Positions 52,889 through 63,336 of a stretch of DNA of 64,000 nucleotides are shown in pieces. Position numbers and translations under genes: made by a program. The stretch covers positions 5,385,501 to 5,449,500 of the forward strand of contig NZ_CP108006.1 in the NCBI RefSeq assembly GCF_036127095.1. The letters run 5' to 3'. Source of the DNA: Streptomyces sp. NBC_00335 (GTDB taxonomy: Bacteria > Actinomycetota > Actinomycetes > Streptomycetales > Streptomycetaceae). Below the pieces are notes generated by a model that saw only the letters and a program-made list of their open reading frames with translations, was not told the DNA's origin and made no database searches. The first letter of the stretch is position 1. Each line of letters begins with the position of its first letter.

Positions 52889-55498
52889 ATGTACCCCACG
52901 CGCACGACATCGACCACAGGCACCTTCGAGATCCCCCCGCACCCGACCCCCCGGGCGACGCCCCCGCCTCCGTCCGCCCCGACGCCGTCCGCCCCGACTC
53001 CGGCCGAAGCGGAACAGTCCACGGCGATCCAGCCCGGGCCCACCACCGCACCGGCGGCAGCCACACCGACCGCAGCCGCGCCGACCGGAGCCGCACCGGC
53101 AGCTGCCGCACCCCGTTGGGCCGCTGCGGCGGAGTCCGCACCGACCGAGGCCGGGTGGGCAGTCGCCGAGGCCGGCACCGAGCCGGGCTCGCACCTGTCG
53201 GCTTCGCCCGACCCGGCCACGCTCGTGCCGGCCACGCTCGTGCCGGCCGCAGCCGTGCCGGATGCGACCGAGCCTGACCGGGCCGAGTCCGTGCCGGCTG
53301 CCGCAGGGTGGGTGGCGGCCGGGGCCGGCACCGAGCCGGGCTCGTACCTGTCGGCTTCGCCCGACCGGGCCACGCCCGTGCCGGCCGCGGCGGTTTGGGT
53401 CCCGGCCGATGCCGATGCCGATGCCGATGCCGAGCGGGGCGCACACCTGTCGGCCGCGCCCGACGTGGCCGCGGCCACGCGGTCCGCGTCCGCGCAGGCC
53501 GCCCCCGTGCAGGCCGCGCCCGTCCCCGTGCCTTCGGGGCGGGCCGAGGCCTTCGTGGCCGGGGGCTCCGACGCGGTGCCGGTCGCCGCCTCCGTGTCGC
53601 CCGTGCCCGCGGCGGCAGTGACCGAGTGGGCCGCGCCCACGGGTTGGGCACTGGCGGGTGAGCCGTCCGGGTCCGCACGCGCCGAAGCCGCCTCCCGGCC
53701 GGCTCCGGCCGGGGCGGACCGGGACGCGGACGGGCTCGTCGCCGTGGGGGCGGGGGTGCAGGCCACTGCCGTCGCCCCGCACGGGCCCGCCGGACGGGCG
53801 GGTGAGGGTGCGCGCAGCGACGTACCGGCGGCGCGGGCCCAGGCCGAGCCGGGGGTGGACATCCTGCATCCCCAGGACGAGGCGGCCCACGCCGGTGCGG
53901 CCACGCTCCGGCTGCGCAATCCCGACACCGAATTCGCCCGGCCCCACCCGCAGGACGAGGCCTGGCCCCCGGCCGCCGTGCCCGCCAAGGCCGAGCACGC
54001 TCCACGGCACGCGGGTCCGCCCGCTGCCCGGGACCTGCCCGGACAGGGCGGCTCGTCCACCGAGCAGGGCCGCGCTCCGCAGCACGCGGTCCCGGGCCCC
54101 GCCCCGGAGGCCGAGTACGCGGATCCGTACCCCGTACCGGACCTGCCCGGGCCGGCAGATGCCGATCCCGGCGACCCGCCCGGCGGGCGGGAGGTGACCT
54201 GGTCGGTGCCCGGACCGGGCGCCGCCGGTGACGCCGGTGACGCCGGTGACGCCGGCGATGCCGGACCCGGAGCGCGGGAGGGTGCGGACGGCGAGGCCGA
54301 CACCGCCGCGCAGTCCGCGACCGGTGGCGGAGTGGTCCCCGGGCCCGGGGCTGCCGAGGTGGTCGAGGTCGTCGCGCGGGCCGTGGCGCGGATCGCGGAG
54401 GACGATACGCAGGACCTGCCCCTGGTCACCGGGGTGCGCGGGGTCGCGGTGACCGAGGTGCCGGTGCACCTGCCGTTCCGCGGCGCCGCCCAGCCGCAGC
54501 CCCGGCAGCCGAAGCCCGAGCCCGAGCCGAAGCCGGAGCCGAGCCGGCCGAAGGCCCAGGCCGCCCCCGCGCCCCGGTCCGCCCCCGGACGCCGCGTTCC
54601 CCGTGGTGACGACCGGCTCCACGAGCACCACGGCCCGGTGCTGCCCGGCTGGATCGCGGTGGCCGTCGGCGGGATCGCGCTCGCGGGCTGCGCGGTCGTC
54701 CTCTGGCGGGCCGGGGCCGTCCCGGACTCCCTCGCGCTGGCGTTCGGCGCGGAACCCCGCCCCTACCGGGGACTGCAGGCACGGTTCTGGCCGCCGCTCG
54801 CCTTCCTCGGGGTCGTCGCGCTCCTCGCCCTCGGCGGGCTGGGCCGCGGCCGGGCCGGTCACGCCTGGGTGCTCACCCTCTTCGGCCGCTACCGCGGCAC
54901 CGTCCGCCGCTCCGGCCTGACCTGGATCAGCCCCCTGCTGCTGCGCCGCCGGGTCGACGTCCGGCTGCGGCACTGGCGCAGCGACCCGATGCCCGCCGTG
55001 GACTCCGGCGGGCTCGCCCTCCAGGTCGTCGTCCAGGTGGTCTGGCAGGTCAAGGACACCGCCCGCGCCACCCTGGCCGTCGCCGACCACGTGGACTACC
55101 TCGCCGAGCAGGTCGAATCGGCCATGGCCAGGGTCCTGTCCCAGCTCCCCGCCGACGCCTTCCACGAGGCCGCCCCGACCCTGCGCGACGCCGAGGCCGT
55201 CGGCGACGCGCTGACCCGGATGCTGGCGGCGGAGACCGAGGCGGTGGGCGTGGAGGTGTTCTCGGCGCAGCCCACCCGGATCGAGTACGCCCCCGAAGTC
55301 GCGGACGCCATGCGGCGGCGCCGGGTCGCGGCGATCGACGCCAAGCACCGGGACACCGTCCTGACCTCGGTGGTCGACGCGGTGGACGACACCGTCCACC
55401 GCCTCACCTCGCGCGGGCTCGTGGAGCTCGACGACTACGAGCGCAAGGCCCTCGTGAAGGACCTGACCGTCGCCTTCTACACGGGCCGCGCCGAGTAG
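52889..55498 (+). CDS. SPFH/band-7 domain protein with long Ala/Pro-rich N-terminus
   Basis: An 869-residue protein. About 1-575 is low-complexity Ala/Pro/Gly/Glu with internal repeats. Two membrane helices follow (LPGWIAVAVGGIALAGCAVVLW and WPPLAFLGVVALLALGGL), then a SPFH domain (HAWVLTLFGRYRGTVRRSGLTWISPLLLRRRVDVRLR to about 840). SPFH proteins form membrane scaffolds. ATG 52889 has GGAGG five bases upstream; ATG 52874 overlaps the previous stop but lacks a site. The gene is coupled to the wall hydrolase. Confidence 0.82.
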   Translation: MYPTRTTSTTGTFEIPPHPTPRATPPPPSAPTPSAPTPAEAEQSTAIQPGPTTAPAAATPTAAAPTGAAPAAAAPRWAAAAESAPTEAGWAVAEAGTEPGSHLSASPDPATLVPATLVPAAAVPDATEPDRAESVPAAAGWVAAGAGTEPGSYLSASPDRATPVPAAAVWVPADADADADAERGAHLSAAPDVAAATRSASAQAAPVQAAPVPVPSGRAEAFVAGGSDAVPVAASVSPVPAAAVTEWAAPTGWALAGEPSGSARAEAASRPAPAGADRDADGLVAVGAGVQATAVAPHGPAGRAGEGARSDVPAARAQAEPGVDILHPQDEAAHAGAATLRLRNPDTEFARPHPQDEAWPPAAVPAKAEHAPRHAGPPAARDLPGQGGSSTEQGRAPQHAVPGPAPEAEYADPYPVPDLPGPADADPGDPPGGREVTWSVPGPGAAGDAGDAGDAGDAGPGAREGADGEADTAAQSATGGGVVPGPGAAEVVEVVARAVARIAEDDTQDLPLVTGVRGVAVTEVPVHLPFRGAAQPQPRQPKPEPEPKPEPSRPKAQAAPAPRSAPGRRVPRGDDRLHEHHGPVLPGWIAVAVGGIALAGCAVVLWRAGAVPDSLALAFGAEPRPYRGLQARFWPPLAFLGVVALLALGGLGRGRAGHAWVLTLFGRYRGTVRRSGLTWISPLLLRRRVDVRLRHWRSDPMPAVDSGGLALQVVVQVVWQVKDTARATLAVADHVDYLAEQVESAMARVLSQLPADAFHEAAPTLRDAEAVGDALTRMLAAETEAVGVEVFSAQPTRIEYAPEVADAMRRRRVAAIDAKHRDTVLTSVVDAVDDTVHRLTSRGLVELDDYERKALVKDLTVAFYTGRAE
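53171..54265 (+). repeat. in-gene repeats of the SPFH protein N-terminus
   Basis: A 43-base unit coding GTEPGS(H/Y)LSASPD occurs at 53171-53213 and 53324-53366, with a decayed copy near 53441. GATGCC units follow at 53409-53432 and GGTGACGCC units at 54230-54265. Confidence 0.8.
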
Positions 55499-55560
55499 CC
55501 CTCGCAGGCCGGAGCACAGGCCGGAGCGCAGGCCGGAGCGGGCCAACTCAGGCCGACAGG

Positions 55561-55598
55561 AGAACGGGTGGAATCCGGGTGGTCCGGACCACCCGTTC
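55561..55598 (+). terminator. hairpin with two alternative pairings
   Basis: AGAACGGGTGG (55561-55571) pairs with CCACCCGTTCT (55588-55598). Alternatively CGGGTGGTCC / GGACCACCCG (55576-55595) is a perfect palindrome. It follows the SPFH gene and three CAGGCCGGAGC direct repeats (55504-55540). Confidence 0.65.
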
Positions 55599-55642
55599 TT
55601 CCGTTGGTCTGGACATGGCCAACTCCCGTCAATACTGTGGAA

Positions 55643-55658
55643 CTTGGTCTAGACCTAA
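55643..55658 (+). promoter_or_regulatory. DasR-type operator before LPMO gene
   Basis: CTTGGTCTAGACCTAA carries the perfect GGTCTAGACC palindrome core of dre, 107 bases before the AA10 gene. Confidence 0.75.
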
Positions 55659-55764
55659 ACCAGAGCTCGTGAACGGGCCGTGCCGCCGAAACCGGTACGG
55701 CCCATCCCCACGCGTGCGCACGCTCTCTCCGGACATCCCCCCACGTTCAAGGAGCATCAGCCTC

Positions 55765-56391
55765 ATGCGTTCCTTCCGCATGCCCAGAACCAAGCGGGCC
55801 GCCGCCACGGCCACCGCCACCACCGTCGGCCTCGGAGTCGTCGCCGCCCTCGCGCTCGTCACGGCCCCCACGGCCAGCAGCCACGGGTACACCGACACCC
55901 CGATCAGCCGCCAGAAGCTCTGCGCCAACAAGACCGTCTCCGACTGCGGCGCCATCCAGTGGGAGCCCCAGAGCGTCGAGGGCCTCAAGGGGTTCCCCGC
56001 CGCCGGTCCCGCCGACGGCCGCATATGTTCGGCCAACCACACGGAGTTCGCCCAGCTCGACGACCCGCGCGGCGGCGCCTGGCCGGCCACCCCGGTGACC
56101 AGCGGGCAGAGCTACAGCTTCCGCTGGCAGTTCACCGCGAACCACTCCACCACCGACTTCCGGTACTACGTCACCAAGAACGGCTGGGACCCCACCAAGC
56201 CGCTCACCCGCGCCGCCCTCGACCCGCAGCCCTTCCTCACGGTCGCCTACAACGGTGCCCGCCCCGCCATGACCACCGTCCATCAGGGCGCCATGCCGAG
56301 CGGCAAGACCGGCCGGCACATGATCCTCGCCGTGTGGACCGTCAACGACACCGTCAACGCCTTCTACTCCTGCTCCGACGTCCAGTTCTGA
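55765..56391 (+). CDS. chitin-active lytic polysaccharide monooxygenase (AA10)
   Basis: A 208-residue secreted copper enzyme. The signal peptide ends TAPTASS, exposing H40 (HGYTDTPISRQKLC) as the N-terminal His of the copper brace. The second His is in the FTANHSTTDFRYYVTK region, and the typical Cys pairs are present. It oxidatively cleaves crystalline chitin to help chitinases. A dre site upstream fits chitin induction through DasR. Confidence 0.92.
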   Translation: MRSFRMPRTKRAAATATATTVGLGVVAALALVTAPTASSHGYTDTPISRQKLCANKTVSDCGAIQWEPQSVEGLKGFPAAGPADGRICSANHTEFAQLDDPRGGAWPATPVTSGQSYSFRWQFTANHSTTDFRYYVTKNGWDPTKPLTRAALDPQPFLTVAYNGARPAMTTVHQGAMPSGKTGRHMILAVWTVNDTVNAFYSCSDVQF

Positions 56392-56449
56392 TCGCTACGG
56401 CCCGCCGCGGCGTTCAATTCTGACGGAACGTCAGCTATTCTCCGGCGGC

Positions 56450-58123
56450 ATGCGGACGACGACACCCGAAACCGTCGCGGAGCTCATCGCGAGCCAATGG
56501 GGCGACCACCGGCCCGGTCTGAAGTACGCCGACGGCGTCCTCAGCCACCACCGGACCGCCCGGGAGGCCGCGGCGCGCGCCGCGCTCCTCGTCGACCTGC
56601 TGCCGCCGGGGGCGGAGCCGCACATCGGGGTGCTGCTCGACAACACCCCCGAGTTCCCGTTCTGGCTCGGCGCGGCGGCCCTCGCCGGGGCCGCCGTCGC
56701 CGGGATCAACCCCACCCGGCGCGGTCCCGAGCTGGCCCGCGACATCCTGCACACCGACTGCCGGATCCTGGTGACCGAGCGGACCCACCTGCCGCTCCTG
56801 CGCGGCCTCGACCTGCCCGGCGTACGGCTCCTGGTGACGGACTCGGACGAGTACGAGGCCCTGCTCGCCCCGTACGCGGGCGCGAAGCCCGGCGACGCGA
56901 CGCTCGGCCCCGGCCCGAGCCCGTCCTCCCGGCTGCTCCTCTACTTCACCTCCGGCTCCACCGGCGCCCCCAAGGCCGCCATCTGCACCCAGGGCCGCCT
57001 GGCCGGCGCCGGCGCCTCGCTCGCACGTCACTTTTCAGTCACCCCGGACGACGTCCACTACGTCTGCATGCCCCTCTTCCACGGCAACGCCGTCATCGCC
57101 GACTGGCTCCCCGCCCTCGCGGGCGGGGCCGCCGTGGCGCTGCGCCGCCGCTTCTCGGCCTCCGCGTTCCTGGACGACGTACGGGCCTACGAGGCGACGT
57201 ACTTCACCTACGTAGGCCGCGCGGTGCAGTACCTCCTCGCCACCCCGCCCCGCCCCGACGACCGCGCGCACACCCTGCGCCTCGGCTTCGGCACCGAGGC
57301 GGGCGCGGTCGACGCGGCGCGCTTCGCCGAGCGCTTCGGGGTCCGCCTCGTCGAGGGCTACGGGGCCACCGAGGGCGGCGCCTCCGTCCAGCGCACCCCC
57401 GACACCCCGCCGGGCGCCCTGGGGCGCGCGGGCGCCGGCGACGACCTGGCCGTCATCGACCCGGAGACGGGCCGCGAGTGCCCGCCGGCCGTGCTCGACC
57501 CGCGGGGCCGCCTCCTCAACGGCGCCGAGGCCATCGGCGAGCTGGTCAACAAGGGCCGCAGCCTCTTCGAGGGCTACTGGCGCAACCCCGACGCGGAGGC
57601 CGCCCGCACCCGCGACGGCTGGTACTGGACCGGGGACCTCTTCTTCCGCGACCCCGACGGCTTCCTCTACTTCGCCGGCCGCACCGACGACCGGCTGCGC
57701 GTCGACAGCGAGAACCTGGCCGCGGCGGTGATCGAGAACATCCTGGCCCGCTGGACCCGGGCGGCCGCGGTGGCCGTGTACGCCGTACCGGACGAGGTGG
57801 CGGGCGACCAGGTCATGGCCGCCGTGGCCCTGCGCGAGGGGGCCGTCTTCTCCCCGCAGGGGTTCGCGTCCTTCCTCGCCGCCCAGCCCGACCTCGGCAC
57901 CAAGATGGCCCCGCGCTACGTGCGCGTCGTCGGCGTCATGCCGACCACGGCGACCAACAAGGTCCACCGGGTCTCCCTGCGCGGCGAGGCCTTCCAGACC
58001 ACCGACCCCGTGTGGTGGCGGCCGCCGGGCGAGGACGCGTACCGGCGACTGGAAGCGGAGGACCTGGCCGGGCTCCTGGCCGCCTACGAGGCCCAGGGGC
58101 GGGCGGATCTGCTGAGCCGCTGA
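56450..58123 (+). CDS. acyl-CoA synthetase (FadD17-like AMP-forming)
   Basis: A 557-residue ANL enzyme. The P-loop YFTSGSTGAPKAA, GFGTEAG and YGATEGG (A5), WYWTGDLFF (A7), DDRLRVDSENL (A8, R-V-D-S in place of the usual K-x-G-G-E) and the catalytic lysine region TNKVHR (A10) are present. It most resembles the FadD17 fatty-acyl-CoA ligases. The gene stands alone, ending before tRNA-Lys copy 2. Confidence 0.88.
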   Translation: MRTTTPETVAELIASQWGDHRPGLKYADGVLSHHRTAREAAARAALLVDLLPPGAEPHIGVLLDNTPEFPFWLGAAALAGAAVAGINPTRRGPELARDILHTDCRILVTERTHLPLLRGLDLPGVRLLVTDSDEYEALLAPYAGAKPGDATLGPGPSPSSRLLLYFTSGSTGAPKAAICTQGRLAGAGASLARHFSVTPDDVHYVCMPLFHGNAVIADWLPALAGGAAVALRRRFSASAFLDDVRAYEATYFTYVGRAVQYLLATPPRPDDRAHTLRLGFGTEAGAVDAARFAERFGVRLVEGYGATEGGASVQRTPDTPPGALGRAGAGDDLAVIDPETGRECPPAVLDPRGRLLNGAEAIGELVNKGRSLFEGYWRNPDAEAARTRDGWYWTGDLFFRDPDGFLYFAGRTDDRLRVDSENLAAAVIENILARWTRAAAVAVYAVPDEVAGDQVMAAVALREGAVFSPQGFASFLAAQPDLGTKMAPRYVRVVGVMPTTATNKVHRVSLRGEAFQTTDPVWWRPPGEDAYRRLEAEDLAGLLAAYEAQGRADLLSR

Positions 58124-58210
58124 CGGGGGCGCCGGCGGGGCCTCCGGAGGCGTCTGGGGAGGCGGTTTTGAGCACCCTGGAGGAGCAGGTAGTATTTTCT
58201 CTGTCAGCAG

Positions 58211-58284
58211 GCGCCGCTAGCTCAGTTGGTTAGAGCAGCTGACTCTTAATCAGCGGGTCCGGGGTTCGAGTCCCTGGCGGCGCA
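58211..58284 (+). tRNA. tRNA-Lys (anticodon CUU), copy 2
   Basis: 74 bases, the same sequence as the gene at 51161-51234 on the opposite strand: acceptor GCGCCGC / GCGGCGC, loop CTCTTAA, A73, no CCA encoded. Confidence 0.95.
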
Positions 58285-58290
58285 CCTGTC

Positions 58291-58334
58291 CTTCGGGCGG
58301 TTTCCGGTTCACCGGGAACCGCCCGAAGTGTTTT
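58291..58334. terminator. terminator after tRNA-Lys copy 2
   Basis: An 18-bp stem beginning CTTCGGGCGGTT and ending AACCGCCCGAAG, with one wobble, followed by TGTTTT. Confidence 0.88.
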
Positions 58335-58397
58335 CCGGGCCTGTGCGGGTCGGTCCCGGCCCGGTGTCCGGGGCCCTGTCGCGCAGGGCCCCGTGGC

Positions 58398-59156
58398 TCA
58401 GAGGGTGAGCGAGAGCAGCAGCGGCGCGGCCTTGCGGTTCAGCACGTCGGCCGCGGCCCGCAGCCGGTGGGCGTGCTCCACGGGCAGGGACAGGGCCAGG
58501 CAGCCCACCGAGGCTCCGGCCGTGATCGGGACGGCCGCGCAGACCGTGCCGACGGCGTACTCCTGCAGGTCGAGCGTGGGCACCGTGGCCGGCTGGCTGT
58601 CCAGCTTCGAGAAGAGGATCCGCTCGTTCACGATGGTCTTCGACGTCAGCCGGGCGATCTTGTGCCGGGACAGGTGGTCGCGCCGGCCGTCGAGGTCGAG
58701 CTGGGTCAGCAGGCACTTGCCGACCGCGCTGGCGTGCGCCGCCGAGCGGAAGTCGACCCACTCGTGGACCTTGGGGGTGCGCGGACTGTCCGCGAACTGC
58801 GTGATCCGGACCTCGCCGTCCACGTACCGGCTGATGTAGACCGCGGCGCCGACGGAGTCCCGGAGCCGGTCCAGGGTGTCCTGGAGCTTGTCCTGCAGGG
58901 CCTGCTGGCGGTCGACGCCGGAGCCGAGCAGGACGAGGGAGTCCCCTATGGCGTAGGCGCCGTCGGACACCTGCAGTACGTACCCCTCCCGGCGCAGCAT
59001 GAGGAGCATGGGGGCGAGATGGACCGCGGGCAGGCCGGTCTCACGCGCGATCTGTACATCGGTCACGCCGCCGGTATGGCGTGCGACCGTTTCGAGTACG
59101 CGCAGGGCGTACTGCACCGAGTGGAACGGCGCGGTCGGCTCGGGCTTCAGCGCCAC
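58398..59156 (-). CDS. IclR family transcriptional regulator
   Basis: A 252-residue regulator. An N-terminal winged helix (about 10-65, HSVQYALRVLETVARHTGGVTDVQIARETGLP) precedes an IclR effector domain (SRYVDGEVRITQF, HASAVGKCLLTQL, VCAAVPITAG). The GTG start follows GGGGGAAACC. It is divergent to the LLM monooxygenase gene, a possible target. Confidence 0.9.
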   Translation of the reverse strand: MALKPEPTAPFHSVQYALRVLETVARHTGGVTDVQIARETGLPAVHLAPMLLMLRREGYVLQVSDGAYAIGDSLVLLGSGVDRQQALQDKLQDTLDRLRDSVGAAVYISRYVDGEVRITQFADSPRTPKVHEWVDFRSAAHASAVGKCLLTQLDLDGRRDHLSRHKIARLTSKTIVNERILFSKLDSQPATVPTLDLQEYAVGTVCAAVPITAGASVGCLALSLPVEHAHRLRAAADVLNRKAAPLLLSLTL

Positions 59157-59395
59157 GGTTTCCCCCTAGCAGGTTGTTACCGCTTGCTCTCACACGATAG
59201 CCATCAAGAGGGCCGTGTGGAGCGCCTGTTGATGAGATTGATGGCTCAATCACACCGGTCTGCCTGGATCTACTCCACTGGCATATGCCTAGGTCATGGG
59301 TGGTGTCCGAGAGTGCCGGGAATGCCCGGACCGGCCGCGCGGTTCGGGTTCTTCGTACGGACGAGAACGGACGGGCGAGCGGAGCGGGAGAGACG

Positions 59396-60568
59396 ATGAG
59401 TGACATCGCGGACGCGGAGGACGCTGGACGACGGGGAGCCGACCGTCCGGGCGACGGACCGAGCGCCGGACCGGGTGACGGATCGAGCGCCGGAGGGGTC
59501 CCCGGCGGGATCCGCGGGACGGCCCTCGGCCGGGCGCCGGTGCCGCTCTCGGTGCTGGACCTCGTCACCGTCGGCGCCGGCAGCACCGCCCGCGACGCCC
59601 TGCTCACCAGCGTCGACATAGCCCGGCTCGCCGAGTCCCGCGGCTACCACCGCCACTGGGTCGCCGAACACCACTCCATGCCCGGGGTCGCCAGCTCCTC
59701 CCCGGCCGTGATCCTGGCCCACCTCGCGGCCCACACCTCCCGGATCCGGCTCGGCTCGGGCGGGGTCATGCTGCCCAATCACGCCCCGCTCGCCATCGCC
59801 GAGCAGTTCGGCACCCTGGAGGCACTGGCCCCGGGCCGGATCGACCTCGGCCTCGGCCGGGCGCCCGGCACCGACGGGCACACGGCCGCCGCGCTGCGCG
59901 GGCCCGGGCGGCGCGACGAGGCCGTGGACGAGTTCCCCCGGCAGCTCGCGGAACTGATCCGCTTCCTCGACGACGACTTCCCCGACGGGCACCCGTACGC
60001 CCGCGTGCACGCGGTACCGGGTCCGGTGCAGGGTCCCGCCGGGCGGCCGCCGGTGTGGCTGCTCGGCTCCTCCGGCTTCAGTGCCCGCCTCGCCGGCGCA
60101 CTCGGGCTGCCCTTCGCCTACGCGCACCACTTCTCCCCGGCCGGGACCCTGCCCGCCCTCGACCTCTACCGGCAGTCCTTCCGCCCCTCGGCCGTCCTGG
60201 ACGCCCCGTACGCCGTCATCGGGGTCGGGGCCCTCGCAGCCGACACGGAGGCGGAGGCCCGCGCGCAGGTGCTCACCGGCGCGCTGGCGATGCTCCGGCT
60301 GCGCAGCGGGCGCCCCGGGCTGGTCCCGACGCCCGAGGAGGCGGCCGCGTACCCGTACACGCCGCTGGAGCGGGAGTTCGTGGACGAGCGGCTCGCGAGC
60401 GTGGTCCACGGAACCCCCGACGAGGTCACCGCGGGCCTGGACGACCTCGCGAAGCGGACGGGCGCCGACGAACTGATGCTGACCGCCAACGCCCACGCCG
60501 GCCAGGCCCGCCTGCGCTCGTACGGCCTCGTCGCGGACGCGTACGGCATGCCGCTCCTCGACGCCTGA
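59396..60568 (+). CDS. LLM class flavin-dependent oxidoreductase (MsnO8/TIGR03558 type)
   Basis: A 390-residue luciferase-like enzyme. A disordered Gly/Asp N-tail of 45 residues is followed by [47 protein letters not shown] and the long [21 protein letters not shown] block. It uses reduced flavin for oxidation of an unknown substrate. ATG with GGGAGAGACG upstream. Confidence 0.88.
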   Translation: MSDIADAEDAGRRGADRPGDGPSAGPGDGSSAGGVPGGIRGTALGRAPVPLSVLDLVTVGAGSTARDALLTSVDIARLAESRGYHRHWVAEHHSMPGVASSSPAVILAHLAAHTSRIRLGSGGVMLPNHAPLAIAEQFGTLEALAPGRIDLGLGRAPGTDGHTAAALRGPGRRDEAVDEFPRQLAELIRFLDDDFPDGHPYARVHAVPGPVQGPAGRPPVWLLGSSGFSARLAGALGLPFAYAHHFSPAGTLPALDLYRQSFRPSAVLDAPYAVIGVGALAADTEAEARAQVLTGALAMLRLRSGRPGLVPTPEEAAAYPYTPLEREFVDERLASVVHGTPDEVTAGLDDLAKRTGADELMLTANAHAGQARLRSYGLVADAYGMPLLDA

Positions 60569-60663
60569 GCCGCCCGCCCCGGTCCGGTCACGGACCGGGG
60601 GAACCCGGCCCGCCGCACGTCCGGTTCGGAGCTCCGTCGCGCGCCTCCTGATCGACCGGCGGG

Positions 60664-61173
60664 TCAGGCCGGATGCAGCACCGCCGTGGCGATCTCGCGC
60701 ACGCGGTCCAGCGTGATCCCGGTGCGCTGTTCGACGGCGAGGGGGTGGTCGGTCGGCTCCAGCTCGATCAAGGGCCGCTTGCCGACCGGTCGGGTGTGGG
60801 CGTTGGTCTTCAGGTCGATGGTGCCCTCGGAGTAGAGCGCGAGCTCGGTGCTCAGCCAGCCGAAGTACGGCTTCGCGCGCTCGCGCCCCTCCGTGTTCCG
60901 CACCTCGAGAGCACGGGCGAAGTCGTCCCTGCTCAGAGAGACCCAGACGCCCCAGGAGAAGACGTCCCGGCTGCCGATCACGGGTATCTCGATCAGCCCC
61001 CTGATGAAGAAGTGCTGGCCCTTGATCACGCACTGGTCGGACGACAGCGTGCTGTCCGGATCGCTCTCGAAGGCGGGATCCCACACGTCAGGGGCCATGG
61101 CCGAGTGACTCATGGGGAGTTCTGCGTGGTGGTCGCCGCAGCATGCGCAGGTGAAACCGCGATCGTTAGCCAT
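60664..61173 (-). CDS. DUF2199 family protein
   Basis: A 169-residue soluble protein. An N-terminal Cys pair C-A-C-C-G-D-H (FTCACCGDHHAELPMS) is typical of DUF2199, followed by FFIRGLIEIPVIGSRDVFSWGVWVSLSRDDF and LELEPTDHPLAVEQRTGIT-like segments. Function unknown; the Cys/His cluster may hold zinc. Confidence 0.85.
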   Translation of the reverse strand: MANDRGFTCACCGDHHAELPMSHSAMAPDVWDPAFESDPDSTLSSDQCVIKGQHFFIRGLIEIPVIGSRDVFSWGVWVSLSRDDFARALEVRNTEGRERAKPYFGWLSTELALYSEGTIDLKTNAHTRPVGKRPLIELEPTDHPLAVEQRTGITLDRVREIATAVLHPA

Positions 61174-61396
61174 GGGGCGAGCGTAGTGCTGTGACCGGAA
61201 AGCCTGCCCGGTCCGCCGACGCGTGCCCGCCCGGAAGGGTTTACGGGTGTACACGAGCCCCGGGGGAGCCCGGAGGAACCCGCACGCGCCGGCAACCAGA
61301 GTTTGGCTGGTTTGTTGCTGAAACCTTGCCGGAGGGTGAATCAAGGGAGCCTTAAATCGCTCGTCACCATGGGTGGCGGGCGATTTTTGGTGTGGT

Positions 61397-61415
61397 CCCA
61401 CGTCGCTGACGTGGG
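61397..61415 (+). promoter_or_regulatory. palindrome in the chitinase promoter region
   Basis: CCCACGTC-GCT-GACGTGGG, 8-bp arms, 14 bases before the dre-like site. Possible second regulator site. The rest of 61174-61539 holds no gene. Confidence 0.45.
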
Positions 61416-61428
61416 GTTCTGGGCCCGG

Positions 61429-61460
61429 ACTGGTCTAGTCCTTCTTTGGTCCAAACCATT
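61429..61460 (+). promoter_or_regulatory. DasR-type operator and chitinase direct repeat
   Basis: ACTGGTCTAGTCCTTC (61429-61444) matches dre at most positions. TGGTCTAGTCC and TGGTCCAAACC (61447-61457) form the pair of direct repeats long known in Streptomyces chitinase promoters, about 80-110 bases before the gene. Confidence 0.75.
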
Positions 61461-61539
61461 GACTCGGGGCCGGAGTGATCGCTATCACTATCCCCACCTG
61501 AAGTCTTGCCTTCCCCTCCCACTTCCCCGGAGGCAGTTC

Positions 61540-63246
<1,707 letters not shown>

Positions 63247-63270
63247 TCCCCCCCACCCCGCGCCGAGCGC

Positions 63271-63309
63271 CGGCCGCCCCCGTCCCCTTCCAGGGGCCGG
63301 GGGCGGCCG
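63271..63309 (+). terminator. terminator after chitinase
   Basis: A 17-bp stem, CGGCCGCCCCCG side at 63271-63287 and CGGGGGCGGCCG side at 63293-63309, with one mismatch and a 5-base loop. Confidence 0.85.
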
Positions 63310-63336
63310 TGTCTTGCGCCGGGTCGTGGCTCCCGC

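Noticed and set aside
52838..55546. A 902-codon frame antisense to the SPFH gene
   Set aside because: Composition-driven shadow; Gly/Arg/His-rich without domains or a ribosome site.
51161..58284. Integrative element bounded by tRNA-Lys copies
   Set aside because: The copies are inverted full tRNA genes rather than a tRNA and a 3' fragment in direct orientation, and no integrase or excisionase lies between them.
56450..60568. Biosynthetic gene cluster suggested by the AMP ligase and LLM monooxygenase
   Set aside because: No carrier protein, synthase or condensation enzyme nearby; the genes are separated by a tRNA and a regulator.
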